From Tessaracoccus sp. MC1679 (GTDB lineage: Bacteria; Actinomycetota; Actinomycetes; Propionibacteriales; Propionibacteriaceae), in NCBI RefSeq assembly GCF_014164775.1, contig NZ_JACJGB010000008.1:124001-188000 (forward strand): a DNA stretch of 64,000 nt, in the 5' to 3' direction. Shown piece after piece: positions 52,281 through 61,574 of the stretch (position 1 is the stretch's first letter; each line of letters starts with the position of its first letter). A program made the position numbers and the translations under genes. The notes under the pieces are model-generated. The model saw nothing but the letters and a program-made list of their open reading frames with translations, did no database searches and was not told where the DNA came from.

Positions 52281-52334
52281 TAGGGGTGATCCACCCCCTA
52301 TGAGGTGGACGAAGAGACACCTCGGGGGGGGGGG
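52281..52334 (+). promoter_or_regulatory. hairpin and 11-G tract before the neuB fusion gene
   Basis: TAGGGGTG and CACCCCCTA (52281-52300) form a short palindrome. A run of 11 G (52324-52334) follows and ends 6 bases before the ATG at 52341, exactly where a Shine-Dalgarno would be. A GTG at 52305 opens the same frame through the tract (Gly-Gly-Gly), so changes in tract length could switch such a longer form on or off. Confidence 0.6.
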
Positions 52335-52340
52335 CGCCGG

Positions 52341-54584
52341 ATGATCATTGACCGACACGTGGGCCAGTACGCGGTCCGCGACGACGAGCCGCTGTTGAGC
52401 GCGCTGCGCAAGATCGACGCCAACAAGTCGCGCATCGCGTTCGTCGTCGACGCCCACGGCCACCTGCTCGGTTCGCTCACCGACGGCGACGTGCGCCGCT
52501 GGCTGATCTCCACCTCGGACGCCCAACTCGACACCCCGTCCCGCCAGGCCGCCAACACCGGCTGCGTCCGGGCAAGGATCGACGACCCCCACCAGCAGAT
52601 CGCCGCCCTCATCGCGGGCGCCATCAGCCACATCCCGATGCTCGACCAGCAGGGTCGCCTCGTCGCCGTCGCCAGCAACGACCGGCGCGCGTTCCACATC
52701 GGCAGGCATCGGGTCTCCGCCGACGACCCGGCCCTCGTGATCGCCGAGATCGGCAACAACCACCAGGGCGACGTCGGCTTCGCCAAGGAACTGGTCGACC
52801 TCGCCGTCGACGCCGGCGCCGACGTCGTGAAGTTCCAGCTCCGCGACATGGACGCGCTCTACCGGCAGAGCGGGGCCGCCACCGGCGGCGAGGATCTCGG
52901 CGCGCAGTACACGCTCAACCTGCTCGCCAAGTACTCGCTCGGCGCCGCGCAGCTGGTCGAGGTCTTCGACCACTGCCGGGCCCGCGACATCGACGTCCTC
53001 TGCACACCGTGGGACTCGCCGAGCGTGAAGGTGCTCGCCGACTACGGCATCCCGGGCCTCAAGGTTGCGTCCGCCGACATGACCAACCACACCCTGCTCG
53101 CCGACATGTTCGCCACCGGTCTCCCGCTCATCGTCTCCACCGGCATGAGCACGGAGGCGGAGATCATCGAGGCCGCCGAGCTCCTCCGCGGCTCGGGGTC
53201 GCCGTTCGCCATGCTGCACTGCCAGTCCACCTACCCGGCGCCGTTCAAGGACATCAATCTGCGGTACCTCGCACGTCTGGCGGAGATCAGCGGCGGTCCT
53301 GTGGGCTACTCCGGTCACGAGCGCGGGTACCACGTGCCGCTGGCCGCCGTCGCGATGGGCGCGCGCATCATCGAGAAGCACTTCACCATCGACCAGACCC
53401 TCGAAGGCAGCGACCACAAGGTGTCGCTGCTGCCCGGCGAGTTCCGTCAGATGGTTTCGCGGATACGCGAACTTGAGGAGTCGCTCGGCACTGGCGACGC
53501 GCGTGTGGTCTCCACCGGCGAATCCATGAACCGGGTGAACCTCGCGAAGTCGTTGGTGGCCACCCGGCGCATCGGGGTGGGCGAGCGCATCGGTCGCGAC
53601 GACGTCACGGTCAAGTCGCCGGGCCGCGGACTGCAGCCGAACCGCCTGGAGGCCCTGGTGGGCCGCACGGCACGACGTGCGGTGGAGGAGGGGGACTTCT
53701 TCTACCCCGGGGATCTGACGGACGCGGTGTCGCAGGGCAGGCACTACTCCTTCCGCCGCCCATGGGGCCTCCCCGTGCGCTACCACGACTACGCGAAGCT
53801 GATGGAGGGGACGAACCCCGACTTCCTGGAGTTCCACTTCTCCTACAAGGACGTGGAGATGGACATCGACCAGATCTTCACCCGGCGCCTGCCCATGGCG
53901 TTCACCTGCCACACGCCCGACCTGTACGCGGGCGACTTCATCATCAACCTCGCCAGCCCGGACGAGGCGGTGTGGGAGCGGTCGATCCGCGAGACGCAAA
54001 AGGTGATCGACATCACCCGGGGACTCACGCGCTACTTCACCTGTGACGAGGCGCCCGTGGTCATCGCCACGATGGGCGGCTTCACCGCCGACGGCTTCGT
54101 CGACGCGTCAGAGCGGCCCGCTATGTACGCGCGTATCGCCCAGGCAATCGATCGGCTCGACACCGCCGACGTGCGCCTGACCGCCCAGACGCTGCCGCCG
54201 TTCCCCTGGCTGATGGGCGGCCAGCAGTACCACAACCTGTTCATGGGCCTGGCGGACACCGTCGACTTCTGCGAGCAGTACGGGCAGCGCCTGACACTGG
54301 ACATCTCGCACTCGAAGCTGGCCGCCAACTTCCACAGGATGCCCTTCTCCACCTACGTGGAGGCGCTGGCCCCGCTCACCGAACACCTCCACATCGTCGA
54401 CGCCGAGGGTGTGGACGGGGAGGGCCCGCAGATCGGCGAGGGGGAGGTGGACTGGCCCGTGCTGGCGGAGCAGTTGGACCGGCTGGCGCCGGGTGTCGGC
54501 TTCATTCCGGAGATCTGGATGGGCCACACCAACAACGGCGAGGGATTCTGGACAGCCCTCGACCGGTTGGAGCAGTGGTTCTGA
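52341..54584 (+). CDS. nonulosonate synthase fused to CBS, SAF and TIM-barrel domains
   Basis: A 747-residue four-part protein. Residues 8-112 look like a CBS-domain pair (RIAFVVDAHGHLLGSLTDGD). Residues 130-390 are a NeuB synthase, which condenses phosphoenolpyruvate with an N-acetylated sugar: AEIGNNHQGDVGFAKEL, VGYSGHERGYHVPLA and EKHFTIDQTLEGSDHKVSLL. Residues 400-462 are an SAF (antifreeze-like) domain. Residues 470-745 are a xylose-isomerase-like TIM barrel, with EFHFSYKDVEMD, LTLDISHSKLAANF and HLHIVDAEG. Ordinary NeuB has about 340 residues. The extra barrel might make the substrate by isomerisation; the CBS pair could sense a nucleotide. A GTG at 52305 would add 12 residues. Confidence 0.88.
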   Translation: MIIDRHVGQYAVRDDEPLLSALRKIDANKSRIAFVVDAHGHLLGSLTDGDVRRWLISTSDAQLDTPSRQAANTGCVRARIDDPHQQIAALIAGAISHIPMLDQQGRLVAVASNDRRAFHIGRHRVSADDPALVIAEIGNNHQGDVGFAKELVDLAVDAGADVVKFQLRDMDALYRQSGAATGGEDLGAQYTLNLLAKYSLGAAQLVEVFDHCRARDIDVLCTPWDSPSVKVLADYGIPGLKVASADMTNHTLLADMFATGLPLIVSTGMSTEAEIIEAAELLRGSGSPFAMLHCQSTYPAPFKDINLRYLARLAEISGGPVGYSGHERGYHVPLAAVAMGARIIEKHFTIDQTLEGSDHKVSLLPGEFRQMVSRIRELEESLGTGDARVVSTGESMNRVNLAKSLVATRRIGVGERIGRDDVTVKSPGRGLQPNRLEALVGRTARRAVEEGDFFYPGDLTDAVSQGRHYSFRRPWGLPVRYHDYAKLMEGTNPDFLEFHFSYKDVEMDIDQIFTRRLPMAFTCHTPDLYAGDFIINLASPDEAVWERSIRETQKVIDITRGLTRYFTCDEAPVVIATMGGFTADGFVDASERPAMYARIAQAIDRLDTADVRLTAQTLPPFPWLMGGQQYHNLFMGLADTVDFCEQYGQRLTLDISHSKLAANFHRMPFSTYVEALAPLTEHLHIVDAEGVDGEGPQIGEGEVDWPVLAEQLDRLAPGVGFIPEIWMGHTNNGEGFWTALDRLEQWF

Positions 54585-54585
54585 C

Positions 54586-55629
54586 GTGAGCGCGGTGGCG
54601 GTGTGGGTGGTGCCGGTGAGCAACCTCGCCGGCGTTGCCCGCCACGTCCTCGACGTGGCCCGCGTCGGTCTGCCGGGGTATGAACTCCAGGTGGCGGCAC
54701 CCTCCGGGCCGCTTGTCCAGGAGTTGAGGGGGCTCGGCGTCGTCACGCACGAGCTACCGCTCGACGGGCCGCCCCGTCGAGCAGTTCAAGCCCTTCGGGC
54801 CCTCGTGCGGCAGGTCCGGCCACGCGTCGTGCACTCGCATCTGGCCCGGGCCGACTTCCTGGTTGTCGCCGCTGCCGCGGGTCTGCCCGTCCACCTGGTG
54901 TCCACCGAGCATGGCATCGCCTCAGACTCACGCCTGTACCACGGCGGCCGAGCCAAGGCTGCCGTCCGACGAGTCCTGCACCGTCTCCGCGTCCGCCGCT
55001 TCTCGGCGCTCATCGCGGTGAGCCGCTCGACTCAGCAGGAAATGGTGCGCGCCTGGCGCCCACCGAGGCCCGTTCAGGTGATCCACAACGGCGTCGACCC
55101 GTCCGGGCCGCCACCGCGGCTACCGGGGCACCGCTTCCTCACCCTCTCCAGGCTGGCCCCGGAGAAGGGGCTTGCGGCAACGCTGGAGGCCTTCGCCGCC
55201 ATCGCCGCCAGGGAGACCGGCGCCACCCTCACCATCGCCGGGGACGGGCCAGACCGGGATGCGCTGACGGCTCACGCAGCCCGCCTCGGCCTCGGCGACA
55301 GGGTCTCCTTCCCTGGTCACCTTCACCCCGAGGCCGCACTGGCCTCCCACGACGTCCTGCTGCAACTCTCGGTGTGGGAGAACGCGTCGTACTCGATCCT
55401 CGACGCCGTCACCCACGGGTTGGGCGTCGTGGCCACCCCGGTGGGCGGCAACCCGGAGATCCTGCCGGCCCACTGCATGGTGGACTCCGCCGACATCCCC
55501 CGCGTGGCCGACGTCATGCAAGAGCAGGCCACCCTCCCCGCGCGGCGGCCCTCTCTGCCGGAGCGATGGCCCACCGTCGCGTCCATGGCCCAACAGATCG
55601 CCGACAGCTACGATCGGCTCCCTCGATGA
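54586..55629 (+). CDS. family 4 glycosyltransferase (347 aa)
   Basis: A GT-B enzyme: VVHSHLARADFLVVAAAAGL in the acceptor half, and HRFLTLSRLAPEKGLAATLE, ATLTIAGDGPDRDALTAHA and VWENASYSILDAVTHGLGVV in the donor half (the usual E(x7)E is modified to EN...D). The GTG at 54586 lies one base after the neuB-fusion stop, so the two genes are co-translated. The stop overlaps the next start by 4 bases. Confidence 0.87.
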   Translation: MSAVAVWVVPVSNLAGVARHVLDVARVGLPGYELQVAAPSGPLVQELRGLGVVTHELPLDGPPRRAVQALRALVRQVRPRVVHSHLARADFLVVAAAAGLPVHLVSTEHGIASDSRLYHGGRAKAAVRRVLHRLRVRRFSALIAVSRSTQQEMVRAWRPPRPVQVIHNGVDPSGPPPRLPGHRFLTLSRLAPEKGLAATLEAFAAIAARETGATLTIAGDGPDRDALTAHAARLGLGDRVSFPGHLHPEAALASHDVLLQLSVWENASYSILDAVTHGLGVVATPVGGNPEILPAHCMVDSADIPRVADVMQEQATLPARRPSLPERWPTVASMAQQIADSYDRLPR

Positions 55630-56657
55630 CCACCGTGACGTTCGCCGCCAACCAGGGCGGGATGGGCGGCGGCGAGGTGATGCTGCTGGCCATGGCCCAG
55701 GCAGCACGCGCATCCGGGCAAGACGTGCGGGTGGTCTGCCCGCCGGGATCCCTGCTCGATGCGGCGGTTGCCCGGGGCCTCGCCACGGTGGAGATCCACG
55801 CACGCACCGCCGCCGGATACCTGCGCGGGCTCCGACGCTGGGCCTTGGCCAGCGCGCCGGAGCTCCTCTGGTGCAACGGCCTCCGGCCGAGCGTGGCCAC
55901 CGCTGGGATCCCCCGACGGGTGGTGCATCTCCACTCACTTCCGTCGCCTCGGCTGCGGACGCTCCTCCCCTTGGCGACGAAGGGGGCCGACGATGTGCTG
56001 GTTCCGTCGGAGTGGATGCGTCAGCAGCTGGGCGCCGCCACCAGCACGCTGTACAACTGGACCAGGGACTTCGCCTTCGCCCCGCATCTGCCGCCTCGGG
56101 ATGGCGCGCCGACTCGCCTGGGCTTCCTCGGCCGCCTCACCTCCGCCAAGGGCGCCATCGTGCTGGCGGAGGCTCTCGGGCTCCTGCAGGACCGCTCCCC
56201 TGGTCGCCTCCACCTGGTTGTGGGCGGCGCGGCCCTGTACGCCGGCACGTCCGATGCGACCCGCGTCGAGGCCGCCCTCGGCGCGCTCTCCCCGGCCCCG
56301 GTCCGACTGGGCTGGGTGGACCCGGAGGACTTCTTCCGGCAGGTGGACCTGGCCGTCTTCCCGTCCGTGGCGCCCGAGTCCTTCGGGCTGGTTGCCGTCG
56401 AGGCGATGGCGGCCGGCTGCCCGTTCGTCACCACCGACGCGGGGGCGCTCCCCCGGGTGACGGGCCACGATCCCTCGTTCGTCGCCCCGGCAGGCGACGC
56501 CGAGGCGTTGGCCGGCGCCATCGGGCGCGCCGTCGCCGGCTACACACCCGCGCACCTCGAGCAGTCTCGCCGACGGTGGGAGGAGCTCTACTCTCCAGAT
56601 GTGGGGGTGGCCCGCTTCACCCACTACCTGGCCCGGTGGGAGGAACGATCGGCATGA
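55626..56657 (+). CDS. family 4 glycosyltransferase (343 aa)
   Basis: A GT-B enzyme: NQGGMGGGEVMLLAMAQAAR at the start (the GG(G)E loop), APTRLGFLGRLTSAKGAIVL and APESFGLVAVEAMAAGCPFV as donor-site signatures, with Glu residues of the E(x7)E motif present. It is in a tight run of overlapping genes from 54586 to 59900, all probably one transcript. Donor and acceptor are unknown. Confidence 0.88.
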   Translation: MTTVTFAANQGGMGGGEVMLLAMAQAARASGQDVRVVCPPGSLLDAAVARGLATVEIHARTAAGYLRGLRRWALASAPELLWCNGLRPSVATAGIPRRVVHLHSLPSPRLRTLLPLATKGADDVLVPSEWMRQQLGAATSTLYNWTRDFAFAPHLPPRDGAPTRLGFLGRLTSAKGAIVLAEALGLLQDRSPGRLHLVVGGAALYAGTSDATRVEAALGALSPAPVRLGWVDPEDFFRQVDLAVFPSVAPESFGLVAVEAMAAGCPFVTTDAGALPRVTGHDPSFVAPAGDAEALAGAIGRAVAGYTPAHLEQSRRRWEELYSPDVGVARFTHYLARWEERSA

Positions 56658-57586
56658 CGCTCGCCTCAGTGATCATCCCCAGCCGCGGCGGCGCCCAGCG
56701 CCTGCCCACCCTGCTCTCGGCCCTTGCCGCGCAGGACGACCCCTCCTGGGAGGCCATCGTCGTCATCGACGGCGACATCGACAACTCGGCCTCGGTGGTG
56801 GCCCGCTACGAGCGGCAACTCCCGGTGAGGTCCATCGTCTTCCCGGAGAACCGCGGGCGCGTGGCCGCCCTCAACGCCGGCCTCGAATCCGCAGCCGGCG
56901 ACGTGCTGATCCGGTGCGACGACGACATGGAGCCACGGCCTGACTACGTGGCCCAACATCGACGCGCCCATCAGGGAGAGCCGTGCGGCGTCGTCGGCCT
57001 TCCACTCAACGTCTGTCTCCCCACCCCCTACTGGCGGGCCTACGGCGAGCACGTTGACGCCGAGTTTCGGAGACAGGCCTATGCCAGCCCCCCGGAGCGC
57101 ACCTGGCGCTACTGGGGCGGCAACGTCTCGGTGAGCCGCTCCGTCCACGAGGAGGTGGGTCCCTACAGCACCGACTTCCGCGGCTACGGCTACGAGGACG
57201 TGGACTACGGATACCGGCTGCACCGGGCCGGCGTTCCAGTCCGGCTGGTCCGCGAACTCGAGACCCGCCATCACATGGCTTCGGTGACCACGCAGATCAG
57301 AGCGAGGAGGGGGATGGATTCGGGCGCCGCCCGACGGATCTTCTCGGGTCGCCACGGCACGGACGTGCTGGGGGACCCGTGGGACCTCGAGGCCGGCGCC
57401 TGGAATCAGGCGGTCAAGGCGCTCGCCCGGGGACTCACGCCACGACGCACAGCCACCCTGGCCCGGGGCGTCGACCGTGCCGCAGCAGTGCTCCCCCGCC
57501 CGGTCTCGCGCAAGCTCATCGCGCTGGTGGTGGAGTCTGCTGCACTGGCGGGCTACGGGGCTCCAGACAAGAGAAGGACCCACTGA
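56654..57586 (+). CDS. family 2 glycosyltransferase (310 aa)
   Basis: GT-A landmarks are SVIIPSRGGAQRLPTLLSAL, IVVIDGDIDNSASVV, VLIRCDDDMEPRPDYVAQH (DDD) and GYGYEDVDYGYRLHRAGV. YWGGNVSVSRSVHEEVG is the acceptor-binding segment. The ATG overlaps the preceding stop by 4 bases; its own stop overlaps the next ATG (TGATG). A C-terminal 70-residue helical tail is typical of longer members. Confidence 0.87.
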   Translation: MTLASVIIPSRGGAQRLPTLLSALAAQDDPSWEAIVVIDGDIDNSASVVARYERQLPVRSIVFPENRGRVAALNAGLESAAGDVLIRCDDDMEPRPDYVAQHRRAHQGEPCGVVGLPLNVCLPTPYWRAYGEHVDAEFRRQAYASPPERTWRYWGGNVSVSRSVHEEVGPYSTDFRGYGYEDVDYGYRLHRAGVPVRLVRELETRHHMASVTTQIRARRGMDSGAARRIFSGRHGTDVLGDPWDLEAGAWNQAVKALARGLTPRRTATLARGVDRAAAVLPRPVSRKLIALVVESAALAGYGAPDKRRTH

Positions 57587-58725
57587 TGCGTCCCCGCGTC
57601 GCCATCGCCCACGACTACCTCACCCAGCGCGGAGGCGCGGAGCGCGTGGTCCTCGCCATGCTGAGGGCCTTCCCGGAGGCCGAGATCCACACCACCGTCT
57701 ACGACCCGGACGGTACCTTCCCCGAGTTCTGTCAGGCCCGCATCCTGACCACTGCGCTCAACAGGCTCGGGGTGCTGCGCAAGGACCACCGGATCGGCCT
57801 GCCTCTGTACCAGCCCTCGATCTCGCGCGCTCCGGTGATCGACGCCGACGTGCTGCTGGTCTCCACCACCGCCTTCGCCCACGGTTTCCGCACCACCGGA
57901 AGGAAGCTGGTCTACTGCCACTCGCCGGCACGATTCCTGTACCTCGTGGAGGACTACCTGGGTGCGCCGGCGGGCAGATCCCCGGTGGGGTGGGCCCTCT
58001 CCGCGCTGCGTCCCGCGCTGGTGCGGTGGGACCAGCGAGCCGCCAGGTCCGCCGACCGCTACCTCGCGAACTCCACCGTGGTCCGTGAGCGGATCAGGGA
58101 CGTGTACGGCCTAGACGCCACCGTCGTACCGGCTCCCCCGGCCGTCCACGACGCGGTGCTGCCGGAGCCCATCGGGGCGCTGGCTGACTGGCCCTCGTTC
58201 CACCTGGTGGTCTCCCGGCTGCTCCCCTACAAGAATGTGGGCACGGTCATCGACGCGTTCCGCGGCCTGCCTGACGAGCGCCTCGTCGTCGTCGGGCGTG
58301 GACCCCTCCGCGAGCAGCTGCGCCGCACCCTGCCCGCTAACGTCCGGATGCTCGAGGGCCTGTCCGACGGCGAACTGGCCTGGGCGTACAGCACGGCAGA
58401 GGCGCTGATCGCCCCCAGCTTCGAGGACTACGGGCTCACCCCACTGGAGGCGGGCATGCTCGGCACCCCCACCCTTGCCCTGCGCGCGGGCGGCTACCTG
58501 GACACAGTCAGGGAGGGTGTCAACGGCTCGTTCTTCGACGTTGCCGCCGCGGATGACATCGCCCGGGCGGTCCTCACCAACCGCGGCCGCACCTGGGACC
58601 GCTCCGCGATCCGGGCGCACGTGACGGCGTTCGACGAGGCGCACTTCGCCGCGGCCCTGAGGCGGCATGTGGCCGAGCTTGTGCCACACTCGTCGGACGG
58701 AACGGACCACGGGAGGCCACGGTGA
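57586..58725 (+). CDS. family 4 glycosyltransferase (379 aa)
   Basis: A GT-B enzyme: RVAIAHDYLTQRGGAERVVL, KLVYCHSPARFLYLVEDYLG, PSFHLVVSRLLPYKNVGTVI and SFEDYGLTPLEAGMLGTPTL carry the donor-binding E(x7)E. It is a close paralogue of the broken gene at 29704-30896, with the same strings nearly unchanged; the comparison shows where that copy is shifted. Such enzymes often add mannose or rhamnose. It is in the tight operon and its stop overlaps the next GTG. Confidence 0.9.
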   Translation: MRPRVAIAHDYLTQRGGAERVVLAMLRAFPEAEIHTTVYDPDGTFPEFCQARILTTALNRLGVLRKDHRIGLPLYQPSISRAPVIDADVLLVSTTAFAHGFRTTGRKLVYCHSPARFLYLVEDYLGAPAGRSPVGWALSALRPALVRWDQRAARSADRYLANSTVVRERIRDVYGLDATVVPAPPAVHDAVLPEPIGALADWPSFHLVVSRLLPYKNVGTVIDAFRGLPDERLVVVGRGPLREQLRRTLPANVRMLEGLSDGELAWAYSTAEALIAPSFEDYGLTPLEAGMLGTPTLALRAGGYLDTVREGVNGSFFDVAAADDIARAVLTNRGRTWDRSAIRAHVTAFDEAHFAAALRRHVAELVPHSSDGTDHGRPR

Positions 58726-59900
58726 GCACTTCAGACACCACCGTGACAACCCTTCCCGAGACGGACGCGCCTCCCGAGAGTCGTTGGCTGCAGGAATGGG
58801 GTGACATCGTCATCCCCGTCTTTCTCCTGGGCATGCTCATCCCCGTGCGGGGAGTCGAGTTCCTCATCCCGTCCCTGACCCTGCCGGTCAACACCCTGGC
58901 CTGTCTCGGGCTGGTGGGCATCGGAGTGTGGGCCGGCGCGCGGTGGAGGGCCGGCAGCCTTCTCGTCTCGCTGGCCGGGACGGGGCTGGTGCTCTGGCTG
59001 GTGGGCTGGACGCTCTGGGTGCACGGGCTGGGCGAGCTCCGGCGCTCCGTCAACATCATCATCCTCTTCGCGGTGGCCGCCGTGCTCGGCGCTGGACGGC
59101 TGCACGTCCGCTCGGTCAGCCGGGGGGTGGTGATTGGCATGTTGATCGCACTGGCGTTCAGCGCCGCGCTCATTCCCAGCAGCAGCTACGAGGGCAGACT
59201 CACCGGCGTACTGGGCGACCCGAACGCAGCTGGCTACGTGCTCACCACGCTCGGCTTCGCGGTCATCCAGTCCATTCGCACCCGCCGGGCCCGGCTCGCG
59301 TTCTGGGCGGTGGTGGGCATCGGGGTGCTCCTCACCGTCTCCCGGACCACCCTGTTCGCCTACGCGGTCGCCACGCTCTGGGTGTTGTGTGCCCCGCGGA
59401 TGAATCGACTGACCAGCATCGCGACGCTCGGAGTATCCGCCGCCCTCTACGCATGGGTGGACGCACTGGCTGAGGCCCGCGGCTGGTTCTCCGACCGCGA
59501 GGGCTCGGACGACCTCCGCGAAGCCCTCGCACTGGCCGAGCAGCAGATGGTGCGGGATGCGGGTTGGCTCGGCCAGGGGCTTGGCACGGCGGAGGTGCCG
59601 ATCAGGGGCACCACACTGTTCTTCCACAACAGCTACCGGGCAATGCAGACCGAGGGCGGCCTCATCGCCATGGGCCTTCTCATCGCCCTGATCGTCGGCG
59701 TCTTCCTTATGTTCCACCAGCTACCGTCGAATGACCGGCCGGTGTGGGCCGAGGCCGCGCTGATCTGCGGCATCATCGTCTCGTTCAACATAGGATTCTC
59801 CCTGACCAGCCCACCCATCGCCGTGGCCCTCGGACTGTACCTGGCGTATCACGGCGCGGCACGCACGAGGATTGAGGCGGAGGCCGACGGCGGTCAGTGA
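58722..59900 (+). CDS. O-antigen ligase / Wzy-like polymerase
   Basis: A 392-residue integral membrane protein with about ten hydrophobic segments. A larger extracytoplasmic loop near residues 240-310 carries GQGLGTAEVPIRGTTLFFHN, and GVLGDPNAAGYVLTTLG with VLLTVSRTTLFAYAVATLW are the usual conserved parts of the WaaL/Wzy superfamily. It would polymerise repeat units or transfer the finished glycan. The GTG overlaps the preceding stop by 4 bases. Its 3' end overlaps the convergent kinase gene by 7 bases. Confidence 0.82.
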   Translation: MSTSDTTVTTLPETDAPPESRWLQEWGDIVIPVFLLGMLIPVRGVEFLIPSLTLPVNTLACLGLVGIGVWAGARWRAGSLLVSLAGTGLVLWLVGWTLWVHGLGELRRSVNIIILFAVAAVLGAGRLHVRSVSRGVVIGMLIALAFSAALIPSSSYEGRLTGVLGDPNAAGYVLTTLGFAVIQSIRTRRARLAFWAVVGIGVLLTVSRTTLFAYAVATLWVLCAPRMNRLTSIATLGVSAALYAWVDALAEARGWFSDREGSDDLREALALAEQQMVRDAGWLGQGLGTAEVPIRGTTLFFHNSYRAMQTEGGLIAMGLLIALIVGVFLMFHQLPSNDRPVWAEAALICGIIVSFNIGFSLTSPPIAVALGLYLAYHGAARTRIEAEADGGQ

Positions 59901-61429
59901 CCCGCGCTGCGCTTGGCCGACCGAGGCACGGCCACCGGGACCTGGGGCGCCGTCTCGAGCGGCTCCGGGGCGGGGGTGGCTCGCCGTACGGTGATGGGCG
60001 CCGCGTCCTCCTCGGAGAGCTGGGTGTCGCCGGTGCCGTAGTAGGCCTGGTAGGCGCCGCCATGCCCGGCGCCGTACACAACCTCCCCCATGCTCTTGCG
60101 GTGCGCCCGGTGCAGCACCGTGCCCAGGACCGAGCCGCCCACCTGCTTGAGCAGCTTCGTGGCCATCCGCAACTGCTCCTTGTGCGTCTTCCCGACGCGG
60201 GCCACCAGGACCGCACCGTCGGTGGATGCCGTCAGGAGGCCCGCGTCGGTGACGGCCAGGATGGGCGGCGCATCGGTGATGACGAAGTAGTGCTTGGAGA
60301 GGCTGGCCAGGAGCGTCTTCATGCGCCGCGACCCCACCATCTCCGACGGGTTGGCCGGCACCTTCCCGGAAGTGAGGACCATGAGATTGGGCTCGCTGGT
60401 GCGCTGCAACGCGTCCTCCACCGACACGTCGCCCACGAGCACCTGCGACAGCCCGATGGCGTTGTCCGCGCCGAAGATCGTGTGCTGCACCGGTTTGCGG
60501 AGGTCGGCATCGATGAGCACCACAGGCTGCCCTGACCGCGCGATCAGCACCGCGAGAGTCGACGAGATGGTGGACTTGCCCTCACCCGGGTTGGCCGAGG
60601 TAACCACGATCGACCTGGGCGGCGAGTCGATGTTGACGTAGCGCAGGTTGGTGCGGAGCTGGCGCAGCGCCTCGCCGGCCGGACCGAGCTTGGACAGGCT
60701 GATGCTCGCTCCGGTGCGCGCCTCGGACAGTTCCTTGGTGTCCGGGATCACGCCGAGGACTCCGTGCCCGGTTTCAGCCTCGACGTCGGCCATGGTGCGC
60801 ACCCGCACGTCCAGCTTCGAGCGGGCGAAGGCAACGGCGAGCCCCAGCCCGAGCCCGGCGCCGGTCCCGATGAGGAGGAGTCGAAGCCAGTTCGGCGAGA
60901 CCGGCTCGGAGGATGCGGAGGCGGGGCTGTACGTCGCGATCCGAACCGCGACATCGTCCGGATTCGCCGGAGTCCCCTCCTCAGTGGGGGTGCGCGTCTC
61001 CAGGGCAAGCGCCTCGGCGGCGAGCGCCTCAAGTCCGGCGTCGGCCAGAAGCCGCGCCTCCTCTCCCGAACCGCCGGTGGCGCTGACCGTGAGCAGGGGC
61101 GTGCCGGTCACGGCGCTGGCGCTGATCGACCCGTTGGCTGCCGCCGGGTTCTCCTGGATGGCGGGCGCCTCCGCGGCGCGGTCCCGCACGGCCGCCGTCC
61201 CGGCCAAGGCCACGTAGACCGCCGCACGCTGTTGGGCAAGCGCACTTCCGCTCATGGCGCCACCGACGCTCGTGTTGTCCCCGGCGACGACGATGCCGGT
61301 TGCGCTCGACTGGTACACCACCGGCTGCAGGTAGGCGTAGCCCGCCGCGGTCGCGAGACCCAGCAGGGTCGTGATCGCGATCAGGCGCGCGTCGTGGCGC
61401 AGAAAGCGGACGAAGTCGATGAGCGTCAC
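59894..61429 (-). CDS. chain-length determinant/BY-kinase fusion
   Basis: A 511-residue membrane protein of the Wzz-Wzc class. Hydrophobic segments at 15-35 and 182-202 border an external loop, which is short. The cytosolic part is a bacterial tyrosine kinase: Walker A SANPGEGKSTISS (279-291), Walker A' VVLIDADLRKP (303-313) and Walker B FVITDAPPILAVTD. Tyr-rich residues YGAGHGGAYQAYYGTG near the C-terminus are likely autophosphorylated. The GTG at 61429 is chosen where the Wzz domain begins. It controls length and export, and converges on the polymerase gene. Confidence 0.9.
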   Translation of the reverse strand: MTLIDFVRFLRHDARLIAITTLLGLATAAGYAYLQPVVYQSSATGIVVAGDNTSVGGAMSGSALAQQRAAVYVALAGTAAVRDRAAEAPAIQENPAAANGSISASAVTGTPLLTVSATGGSGEEARLLADAGLEALAAEALALETRTPTEEGTPANPDDVAVRIATYSPASASSEPVSPNWLRLLLIGTGAGLGLGLAVAFARSKLDVRVRTMADVEAETGHGVLGVIPDTKELSEARTGASISLSKLGPAGEALRQLRTNLRYVNIDSPPRSIVVTSANPGEGKSTISSTLAVLIARSGQPVVLIDADLRKPVQHTIFGADNAIGLSQVLVGDVSVEDALQRTSEPNLMVLTSGKVPANPSEMVGSRRMKTLLASLSKHYFVITDAPPILAVTDAGLLTASTDGAVLVARVGKTHKEQLRMATKLLKQVGGSVLGTVLHRAHRKSMGEVVYGAGHGGAYQAYYGTGDTQLSEEDAAPITVRRATPAPEPLETAPQVPVAVPRSAKRSAGH

Positions 61430-61574
61430 GTGCGGAACCCCCGGACATAATCGCGGGTGCCGCCCCGCGGTCCTCACGAGTATAGGCACCGCCCGCACGG
61501 CACGCACCGTCGAGGATTCGGCGTGCGCCACACCCACTGGCTAGAGTGCTCGGAGGGGGGTGTTGGGGAGCACT

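Noticed and set aside
51297-53999. 900-codon open frame on the minus strand opposite the GT2 and neuB fusion genes
   Set aside because: Its residues are low-complexity Val/Gly/Asp/Arg/His strings typical of the reverse of GC-rich genes; the plus strand carries clear families.
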